The notes beneath the pieces are model-generated. The model saw only the letters and a list, made by a program, of their open reading frames with translations, was not told the DNA's origin and did not search any database. Shown here piece after piece: positions 25,229 to 31,806 of a DNA stretch of 64,000 nt (positions within the stretch are counted from its first letter, which is position 1; the number at the start of each line of letters is the position of its first letter). The position numbers were made by a program, and so were the translations under genes. The DNA comes from Streptomyces narbonensis. GTDB lineage: Bacteria; Actinomycetota; Actinomycetes; Streptomycetales; Streptomycetaceae. Location of the stretch: assembly GCF_014649015.1 (NCBI RefSeq), contig NZ_BMSF01000003.1, positions 434,001-498,000 of the forward strand. The letters are read 5' to 3'.

Positions 25229-26260
25229 GTGACCTTCAAGGCTGAGTACATCTGGATCGACGGCACCGAGCCGACCGCGAAGCTTCGTTCCAAGACGAAG
25301 ATCATCGTGAGCGGTGGCGCCGCGCTCGACGAGCTGCCGATCTGGGGCTTCGACGGTTCCAGCACGAACCAGGCCAAGGGCCACGCCTCGGACCGCGTCC
25401 TCAAGCCGGTCTTCGTCTGCCCCGACCCGATCCGCGGCGGCGACGACATCCTGGTGCTGTGCGAGGTCCTCAACACGGACATGACGCCGCACGAGTCCAA
25501 CACGCGTGCCGCGCTCGCCGAGGTCGCCACCAAGTACGCCGCGCAGGAGCCGATCTTCGGCATCGAGCAGGAGTACACCTTCTTCGACGGCGAGCGTCCG
25601 CTCGGCTTCCCGGTCGGCGGCTTCCCGGCCCCGCAGGGCGGCTACTACTGCGGTGTCGGCGCCGACGAGATCTTCGGCCGTGACATCGTCGAGGCGCACC
25701 TGGAGAACTGCCTCACCGCGGGTCTGGGCATCTCCGGCATCAACGCCGAGGTCATGCCGGGCCAGTGGGAGTTCCAGGTCGGCCCGCTGGCGCCGCTCAC
25801 GGTCTCGGACCAGCTGTGGGTCGCCCGCTGGCTGCTGTACCGCACGGCGGAGGACTTCAAGGTCTCCGCGACGCTGGACCCGAAGCCGGTGAAGGGTGAC
25901 TGGAACGGCGCGGGCGCGCACACCAACTTCTCCACCAAGGCGATGCGTGAGGGCTACGACGCGATCATCACCGCCGCCGAGTCCCTCGGCGAGGGCTCGA
26001 AGCCGCTCGACCACGTCAAGAACTACGGCGCCGGCATCGACGACCGTCTGACGGGTCTGCACGAGACCGCCCCGTGGGACAAGTACTCCTACGGCGTCTC
26101 GGACCGCGGCGCCTCGGTCCGCATCCCGTGGCAGGTCGAGCAGGACCAGAAGGGCTACATCGAGGACCGCCGCCCGAACGCGAACGTGGACCCGTACGTG
26201 GTGACCCGCCTGCTGGTGGACACCTGCTGCGAGGCCCTGGAGAAGGCCGGCCAGGTCTGA
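25229..26260 (+). CDS. glnII: Glutamine synthetase type II (eukaryotic-like)
   Basis: ATP-dependent glutamine synthesis by the octameric or decameric, heat-labile GSII, which is not adenylylated. GTG at 25229 gives 343 residues starting TFKAEYIWIDG and has AAAGGA 8 bp upstream; the in-frame ATG at 25220 would lie on that ribosome site. Signatures: ELPIWGFDGSSTNQA, IFGIEQEYTFF, INAEVMPGQWEFQVG, GAGAHTNFSTKAMRE, and SYGVSDRGASVRIP. The GlnR operator lies about 105 bp upstream, and a terminator follows. Confidence 0.97.
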   Translation: MTFKAEYIWIDGTEPTAKLRSKTKIIVSGGAALDELPIWGFDGSSTNQAKGHASDRVLKPVFVCPDPIRGGDDILVLCEVLNTDMTPHESNTRAALAEVATKYAAQEPIFGIEQEYTFFDGERPLGFPVGGFPAPQGGYYCGVGADEIFGRDIVEAHLENCLTAGLGISGINAEVMPGQWEFQVGPLAPLTVSDQLWVARWLLYRTAEDFKVSATLDPKPVKGDWNGAGAHTNFSTKAMREGYDAIITAAESLGEGSKPLDHVKNYGAGIDDRLTGLHETAPWDKYSYGVSDRGASVRIPWQVEQDQKGYIEDRRPNANVDPYVVTRLLVDTCCEALEKAGQV

Positions 26261-26308
26261 TCCCAGCCCGTCCGATCCGCGTCCCGGATCGACGCGCAGG
26301 CACCTCGG

Positions 26309-26346
26309 AAGAGGCGCCCACCGTTTCACACGGTGGGCGCCTCTTT
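26309..26346 (+). terminator. Terminator after glnII
   Basis: AAGAGGCGCCCACCG (26309-26323) and its exact complement (26331-26345) with a 7-nt loop, ending in TTTT. Confidence 0.88.
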
Positions 26347-26425
26347 TCGTCATGTGGGACGGATGACACGGGGTTTGGCCGACGAAAGGCTCGTCGGGGG
26401 CATTCCCTTCTGGTTCAATAGGGAT

Positions 26426-26548
26426 ATGGCCACAACGAAGAACGAGACCGCGACGGGTCGTGACGACCTGGAGCCGTTCTGGCCGTCCCGGCAGCACGAC
26501 GACTTCGACCGGGTCTGTTGCCGCGCGAGGAACGCGTCGGCCCTCTAA
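26426..26548 (+). CDS. Small protein or leader peptide with a Cys-Cys-Arg motif
   Basis: A 40-codon frame (MATTKNETATGRDDLEPFWP, then SRQHDDFDRVCCRARNASAL) lying 105 bp before the winged-helix gene. A TTCAATAG about 10 bp before the ATG could be a -10, which would make the transcript nearly leaderless; no clear ribosome site is seen. The DRVCCRAR end recalls cysteine-containing leader peptides of actinobacteria, but no sulfur gene follows, so an attenuator role is speculative. It could equally be a small stand-alone protein. Confidence 0.45.
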   Translation: MATTKNETATGRDDLEPFWPSRQHDDFDRVCCRARNASAL

Positions 26549-26653
26549 AGCCCCGATCGGTACGGTCCGATCCCAGGCCTTCGGCCGACGCGCACGACGA
26601 CTGACGCACCACGCCTGTCCGTTCGTTTCCCCGCGCGAAAGAGCTGACCTTCC

Positions 26654-27235
26654 ATGGCCCACATCCAGACCGCTCCCCTCCCCGCCGCCGCCCGTCCCGG
26701 CCGGCCCCGGCTCCGGGCCGTCGATCCCCACGAGGTCGCCGGTCTCCCCTCGCTCTCGCCGCTCTCCCAGCTTTCCCAGGTGGCGGACCTCCTGCCGCCC
26801 GGCGCCACCCTGCTGCCCGCGCCGCAGCACGCGCTGCCGACGCTGCCGGGGCGGCCGCCGATGGTCGGGTACCTCGTGCTCGTCCCGGCCGGCCAGCAGC
26901 CGGAGGTCCCCGTGGCCGCCCCCGTCCCCGCCCCGGCCGCCGCGCCGGAGGAGCAGGGTCCGGTGGCCATCGACGGGGTCCGGCGGATCGCCGCCGTGGA
27001 CGGGGAGGAGCTCGACCTGACTTATCTGGAGTTCGAGCTCCTCGCCCATCTCGTGGCGCACCCGCACCGGGTGCACACCCGCGACCAGTTGGTCACGACG
27101 GTGTGGGGGTACGGACACGTCGGCGACGGCCGTACGGTCGACGTGCACGTGGCCCGGCTGCGCCGGAAGCTGGGGGCCGAGCACCGCCACACGATCCAGA
27201 CCGTGCGGCGGGTCGGCTACAAGTACACGCCCTGA
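26654..27235 (+). CDS. Winged-helix (OmpR/PhoB-type DNA-binding domain) regulator lacking a receiver domain
   Basis: 193 residues. The first 95 are Pro/Ala/Leu-rich with no receiver aspartate. The C-terminal 95 form an OmpR/PhoB winged helix: LDLTYLEFELLAHLVAHPHR, VHTRDQLVTTVWGYGH, TVDVHVARLRRKLG and RRVGYKYTP. It is thus an orphan DNA-binding domain not controlled by classical phosphorylation. It lies between glnII and the PepSY gene. The target is unknown. Confidence 0.88.
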   Translation: MAHIQTAPLPAAARPGRPRLRAVDPHEVAGLPSLSPLSQLSQVADLLPPGATLLPAPQHALPTLPGRPPMVGYLVLVPAGQQPEVPVAAPVPAPAAAPEEQGPVAIDGVRRIAAVDGEELDLTYLEFELLAHLVAHPHRVHTRDQLVTTVWGYGHVGDGRTVDVHVARLRRKLGAEHRHTIQTVRRVGYKYTP

Positions 27236-28732
27236 TCAGGCGGTTCGGGTGGACCTCGCCTTTATCTTCGCCACCAGGGCGAGGGTGAGGTCCACCGCCA
27301 GGAACAGCAGCAGGCTGAGGCCGAGCAGCGGGACGAACCAGCCGACCAGCGCCGTGACCGCCGCGAGCGGCAGCAGCATCGTCACCGGGACCTTGCGCCA
27401 GGCCCCGCGCGCCACCGGGCGGCCCGGGCGGCGCTGCCACCACATGCGGTAGCCCCAGAGGATCAGCAGGATCAGGGAGAGCGCGAGGGCGGCCAGGGCC
27501 AGCTGGTTGAACAGGCCCAGGAACACGCCGGTGTGCGCGTCGATGCCGATGCGGGTCAGCTTGGCGAGGAGCGGGTAGTCGGCGAAGGCGAGGCGGTCGA
27601 GGACCGTGCCGTCCGCCGGGTTCACGGCCGCCGAGTCCAGTTGGAGCGGGAACTGCGTGTCGGTCTCCTTGACCACGTAGCCCTTGCCGTCGGCGGGCAG
27701 GACGACCGAGATGCGCGGGCTGTCGATGCCGGCCGCGCGGGCCGCCTCGACCGCCTTGTCGACGCCGATGTCCGGGCCCTGCGGGGTGGTGCCGGTCTGC
27801 TCGTGGCCGGCGCCGTGGCCCTCGTGCTCGGAGCCGCCGCCCGCCGCGCCGCCGAGGGTCGCGGTCAGGGTGGGCGTCGCGCCGCCGAGGCCGTCCTGGA
27901 CGGCGCCGATGTTCTCGCCCGCGTACCGCGACCAGGTCAGGCCCGTCGCGGAGAGCAGGACGAGGCCGGTCACAGCCCAGAGGCCGACCGAGCCATGCCA
28001 GGAGAGCGTGCGGCGGCGGGACTTCGGGCCGCCCTCGGGGACGAAGAGCGCGCGACGGTTCTTCCTGCGGCGGCCGAGCCAGAGCAGCAGACCGCCGAGG
28101 GCTATCACCCACAGCCAGCTGGCGGCCAGCTCGCTGTAGTTGCGGCCGAGTTCACCGAGGTGCAGGTCGGCGTGGAGCCCGTCGATCCAGGTCCGCAGCG
28201 GCAGGGCGCCGGAGCTGCCGAAGCTGGGCAGTTGTCCCCGTACCTCCCCGGTGTAGGGGTCGACGAAGACGGCGAGCGACGTGCCCTCGGGGACGTCGGG
28301 GTCGGCCATCAGGACCCGGGTGCTGGCGTCCGGTTCGGCACCGGGCCAGACGGCGGTGACGGTGCCGTTCGGGTTGACCTTGCGGGCGATGTTCACCTGC
28401 TGCGAGAGCGGCAGCGTCCGGTCGCCGACGGGGACCTCCAGCTCGTGCGCGTAGATCACCTTCTCGGCCTGGAAGGAGAGCGCGTAGAGCAGGCCGCTGG
28501 CGGCGGCCACGAGGAGGAACGGGGCGACGAGGACGCCGGCATAGAAGTGGAGGCGCAGGACGAGGGGGCGCAGGGCGCTCCAGGTGCCGGCCTTGCGGGG
28601 GGTGTTCGCCGCGGTGCCGGGGGCGTCCGAGGCGCCGGTGGCTTCGGTGGCTTCGGTGGCTTCGGTGGCTTCGGTGGCTTCCGACGGTGGTGCCTCGGTG
28701 GTTTCCGGGCGCGCGGGATCGTCGATGGTCAT
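27236..28732 (-). CDS. PepSY-associated TM-domain (PiuB/SCO-type) membrane protein
   Basis: 498 residues. A Thr/Glu/Ala-rich cytoplasmic N-terminus (EATEATEATEATE, from a 9-bp repeat) is followed by the first membrane segment HFYAGVLVAPFLLVAAASGL at about residue 63, an extracytoplasmic PepSY domain, a second at about 190, a third at about 230, and three segments near the C-terminus. A His/Glu/Gly-rich loop (GGGSEHEGHGAGHEQTG) could bind metal. PepSY_TM proteins are linked to iron and copper handling. The Met/His-rich neighbour at 28783 lies 50 bp upstream on the same strand and supports a copper role. Function inferred. Confidence 0.85.
   Translation of the reverse strand: MTIDDPARPETTEAPPSEATEATEATEATEATGASDAPGTAANTPRKAGTWSALRPLVLRLHFYAGVLVAPFLLVAAASGLLYALSFQAEKVIYAHELEVPVGDRTLPLSQQVNIARKVNPNGTVTAVWPGAEPDASTRVLMADPDVPEGTSLAVFVDPYTGEVRGQLPSFGSSGALPLRTWIDGLHADLHLGELGRNYSELAASWLWVIALGGLLLWLGRRRKNRRALFVPEGGPKSRRRTLSWHGSVGLWAVTGLVLLSATGLTWSRYAGENIGAVQDGLGGATPTLTATLGGAAGGGSEHEGHGAGHEQTGTTPQGPDIGVDKAVEAARAAGIDSPRISVVLPADGKGYVVKETDTQFPLQLDSAAVNPADGTVLDRLAFADYPLLAKLTRIGIDAHTGVFLGLFNQLALAALALSLILLILWGYRMWWQRRPGRPVARGAWRKVPVTMLLPLAAVTALVGWFVPLLGLSLLLFLAVDLTLALVAKIKARSTRTA
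28637..28681. repeat. 9-bp tandem repeat, five copies (coding)
   Basis: GGTGGCTTC on the plus strand is repeated five times without interruption; it encodes Glu-Ala-Thr repeats on the minus strand. The unit is a multiple of three, so slippage changes linker length only. Confidence 0.9.
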
Positions 28733-28782
28733 GACTGTCCGTCCTTGGATTCGACGTGGACAACGGGAGGAGACCCCCGGTG

Positions 28783-29529
28783 TCAGACGTGTGCTCCGAG
28801 GGCCGTGGCGCGGGGTACGGACAACCGGGGCGGGCCGCGCCGGGAGACGGTGTGCGCGAGGACGACGGTGTGGGGACGGTGGGCGTTCCCGCGAGGTCGG
28901 CGGACCGGGCCGCGCGGGGCGTCGGGGACGCGCACGCGCGCGAACAGCAGGCGCAGCGGGGTGAACGCGTAGGCCAGGGCGGCCTCGGCGAGCGTGAAGA
29001 ACGCGGCTTCGCCGTGGGCCAGCCAGAGGCCGCAGAGGAGTGCGGCGAGGAGGTGGACGGCGAGCATGCCGGCGCCGGAGTCCATGGCCATGGGGCTCAT
29101 GGACATGAGGTCCATGGGTTCCACGGGATCCGTGGAACCCATGGGTCCGCCCGCGGAGCCCATGGGTTGCATGGCGCCCGTGGGGTGCATGGAGCCCAAG
29201 GACGGGTGTCCGCCGGTCATGGCATGCGCGTGCGTCGTGGCCTTCGCGTCGCCCACGGCCCCCGCCGCCGGGTGCGCGCCCGTCATGGAGAAGAGCAGGT
29301 GCAGCGCGCCCTGGAGGAAGAGCATCGCGCCCGCGATCGTCGGTGCGCCCCGCCGCCGTCCGGCCGCGGCCCACGCAACGACGGCCGTCGCGGCGAAGGC
29401 GGCGAGCAGGCCGGGTGCCGGAAGCTGGTGCGCAGACATGGACGAATGCCCCACAGCGGCCAAAGACACGCACACCGCCGCGAAAAGTGCGGCTCGCAGG
29501 GCGCGCAGCGGCGACCGGGCATCCGTCAT
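28783..29529 (-). CDS. Integral membrane protein with Met/His-rich extracytoplasmic loop
   Basis: 248 residues with about four to five hydrophobic segments (near residues 10-30, 36-55, 60-80, 155-175 and 180-200). Between the third and fourth is a 55-residue loop rich in Met, His, Ser and Gly (THAHAMTGGHPSLGSMHPTG, then MGSTDPVEPMDLMSMSPMAM). Such MxxM and HxM runs are typical of copper-binding proteins. It lies just upstream of the PepSY gene on the same strand. No named family is recognised; a metal-transport partner role is inferred. Confidence 0.75.
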   Translation of the reverse strand: MTDARSPLRALRAALFAAVCVSLAAVGHSSMSAHQLPAPGLLAAFAATAVVAWAAAGRRRGAPTIAGAMLFLQGALHLLFSMTGAHPAAGAVGDAKATTHAHAMTGGHPSLGSMHPTGAMQPMGSAGGPMGSTDPVEPMDLMSMSPMAMDSGAGMLAVHLLAALLCGLWLAHGEAAFFTLAEAALAYAFTPLRLLFARVRVPDAPRGPVRRPRGNAHRPHTVVLAHTVSRRGPPRLSVPRATALGAHV

Positions 29530-29683
29530 CGCCCGCAATGGTGCCATCCCGCCATCAGGCCGAACAGACCCCCTCCCCTCCCCCGCCGCACCCCCGCCCG
29601 CACCGTCTCGTTCCTCCCCCGGCGGAATCCTCCGGGAGCGGAATCCTCTGGCCCCGGCCGCGCCTCCGGGGCACGCTTCGATC

Positions 29684-30703
29684 ATGAGATTGCTGATTCT
29701 CGGTGGTACGGAGTTCGTGGGTCGCGCGGTCGTCGAGGCGGCGCTCGGCCGGGGCTGGGAGGTGACGGTCTTCCACCGGGGCCGCCACGCACCCCCGGCC
29801 GGAGTCAGGTCCCTGCTCGGTGACCGCACGACCGGTCCGGAAGGGCTCGCCGCTCTCGCGACCGGTTCCTGGGACGCCGTCGTGGACACCTGGTCGGCCG
29901 CGCCCTCGGCGGTCCGGGACGCGGCGCGGCTGCTCGCGGACCGGGTCGATCGGTACGCGTACGTGTCGAGCCGCTCCGTCTACTCCTGGCCGCCGGCCGC
30001 CGGGCTCACAGAGGACGGCCCGCTGGTGGAGGGTTCGCCGGACGCCGGGGACGTGCCGTACGCGGAAGCCAAGATGGGTGGCGAGCTCGCCGCGACGGCC
30101 GCCTTCGGGGCGGAGCGGACGCTGCACGTCCGGGCGGGCCTCATCATCGGCCCGTACGAGAACATCGGCCGGCTCCCCTGGTGGCTGGGCCGGGTGGCGC
30201 GCGGCGGGACGGTCCTGGCCCCCGGGCCGAGCACGCTCCCGATCCAGTACGTCGATGCCCGCGACCTCGCCGAGTGGACGCTCGACGCGGTGGCGGCCGG
30301 GCTCTCCGGGCCGTACAACCTCGTCTCGCCGCCCGGGCACACGACCATGGGCGAGCTGCTCGACGCCTGTGTGAAGGCGACCGGCTCGGACGCCGAGCTG
30401 CGGTGGGCGGAGCCGGAGGCGGTCCTCGCGGCCGGTCTCGAACCCTGGTCGGAGCTGCCCGTGTGGCTGCCGCCGGGCGAGATGTACGACGCGATGCACA
30501 CGGCCGACGTCTCCCGGGCGGTCGCGACGGGCCTGCGCTGCCGGCCGGTCGAGGAGACGGTCGCGGACACCTGGGCGTGGCTGGAGTCGCTCGGCGGGGT
30601 CGCGCCGAAGCGCCCCGACCGGCCGGAGGTCGGGCTCTCCGCGGAGCGGGAGGCGGAGTTCCTCGCGAAGTACGCGCCTGTCGGCGGGGACGAGGGTCAC
30701 TGA
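29684..30703 (+). CDS. NAD-dependent epimerase/dehydratase family protein (atypical SDR)
   Basis: 339 residues. The N-terminal motif LILGGTEFVGRAVVEAAL has the GGTxFxGR form of atypical extended SDRs. YVSSRSVYSW and YAEAKMGGELA provide the Tyr/Lys region, and LPIQYVDARDLAEW is the conserved downstream helix. It is probably a nucleotide-sugar or isoflavone-reductase-like enzyme; the substrate is unknown. It is divergent from the Met-rich membrane protein gene. Confidence 0.88.
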   Translation: MRLLILGGTEFVGRAVVEAALGRGWEVTVFHRGRHAPPAGVRSLLGDRTTGPEGLAALATGSWDAVVDTWSAAPSAVRDAARLLADRVDRYAYVSSRSVYSWPPAAGLTEDGPLVEGSPDAGDVPYAEAKMGGELAATAAFGAERTLHVRAGLIIGPYENIGRLPWWLGRVARGGTVLAPGPSTLPIQYVDARDLAEWTLDAVAAGLSGPYNLVSPPGHTTMGELLDACVKATGSDAELRWAEPEAVLAAGLEPWSELPVWLPPGEMYDAMHTADVSRAVATGLRCRPVEETVADTWAWLESLGGVAPKRPDRPEVGLSAEREAEFLAKYAPVGGDEGH

Positions 30704-30860
30704 CGGGAACGAGAGTCACTGACGGGGACGAGGGTCGCCGACGGGACCAAGAGCGCCTGCGGGGACGAGCGTCCCCCCGCGAGGTCGAGAGGCGCCCGCA
30801 AGGTCGAGCGTCCCCCGCAAGGTCGAGGAGCGCCCGCGGGACAAGGGGCGCCGGCGGGGA
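30700..30860. repeat. Block of degenerate short repeats
   Basis: About 160 bp directly after the epimerase stop consist of imperfect copies of GTCACTGACGGGAACGAG and then of CCCGCAAGGTCGAGCG-type units. It is noncoding; no promoter is recognisable inside it. It ends about 80 bp before the phosphatase start. Confidence 0.65.
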
Positions 30861-30943
30861 TGCGAGGCGCTGACGAACTGCCACATTTCGGTAGATCCAC
30901 TACGGTCGACAGCAAAGTGGACGAACCGGAGGAGTCGACGCCC

Positions 30944-31744
30944 ATGCCCGCCATCCCCGCCGTCTCCGTCGCCAACCTCCGTGACCTCGGGGGGCTGCCC
31001 CTCGGGGGCGGGCGCGCCGTCCGGTCGGGTCTCGCCTTCCGCTCGGCGCACCTCGACCGGCTCGATCCGGCCGAGCAGGTGGTGGCGGAGCTCGGCATCC
31101 GTACGGTCGTCGACCTGCGGACCGAGACCGAGCGCGGCGAGCGCCCCGACCACCTGCCGGCCGGCGCGCGGCTGCTCGTCGCGGACGTGCTCGCCGACCG
31201 GCTGGCCGTCAGCGGGCTGCCGCCGGCCGCGCGGCTGAAGGTGCTGCTCTCCGACCCTGCGCTCGCCGAGGAGCACCTCGGCGGGGGCCGGGTGCGGGCG
31301 GCCTTCGGCCGCACCTACCGGACCTTCGTGTCCGGCGACGCCGCCCGCCTCGCGTACCGCGCCCTGCTGACCGAGCTGGGCGCGCCCGGCGCCGGGCCCG
31401 TGCTCTTCCACTGTTCGGCGGGCAAGGACCGCACGGGGTGGGCGGCGACGGTCGTCCTGTCGCTGCTCGGGGCGGACGAGGAGACGGTGCTGGACGAGTA
31501 CCTGGCGGTCAATCCGGCGGTGCGGCAGGCGTTCGCGCCGATGATCGAGGGGTTCACGGCCCAGGGCGGGGATCCCCAGCTGGCGCTCGACCTGATCGGG
31601 GTCCTGCCGGAGTACCTGGAGGCGGGTCTCGACGAGGTGGCGATCCGGCACGGCTCGATGGAGAAGTACGTACGGGAGGGGCTCGGCGTCCCGGACGAGG
31701 TGACGGCGGTGATCCGCGAGCGGTTGACGGTCCATTCGGCCTGA
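30944..31744 (+). CDS. Tyrosine-protein phosphatase (dual-specificity / MptpB-like, CX5R)
   Basis: 266 residues. The active-site loop is HCSAGKDRTG with C157 and R163; the N-terminal NLRDLGGLPL and TVVDLRTETERGERPD match the Tyr_phosphatase_3 (LipA/MptpB) family, which can act on phosphotyrosine, phosphoserine/threonine and phosphoinositides. No signal peptide. The ATG at 30944 has GGAGG 12 bp upstream. A degenerate repeat block lies upstream. The substrate is unknown. Confidence 0.92.
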   Translation: MPAIPAVSVANLRDLGGLPLGGGRAVRSGLAFRSAHLDRLDPAEQVVAELGIRTVVDLRTETERGERPDHLPAGARLLVADVLADRLAVSGLPPAARLKVLLSDPALAEEHLGGGRVRAAFGRTYRTFVSGDAARLAYRALLTELGAPGAGPVLFHCSAGKDRTGWAATVVLSLLGADEETVLDEYLAVNPAVRQAFAPMIEGFTAQGGDPQLALDLIGVLPEYLEAGLDEVAIRHGSMEKYVREGLGVPDEVTAVIRERLTVHSA

Positions 31745-31806
31745 GGCCCACGGGGGCGGGCCCCTGGCCGGGGTGACCATCGGAAGAATCGCTCGTTCTG
31801 CTGAAC

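Noticed and set aside
28637-28681. Short regular repeats considered as a CRISPR array
   Set aside because: The unit is 9 bp with no spacers and it encodes an in-frame Glu-Ala-Thr run. No cas genes are present.
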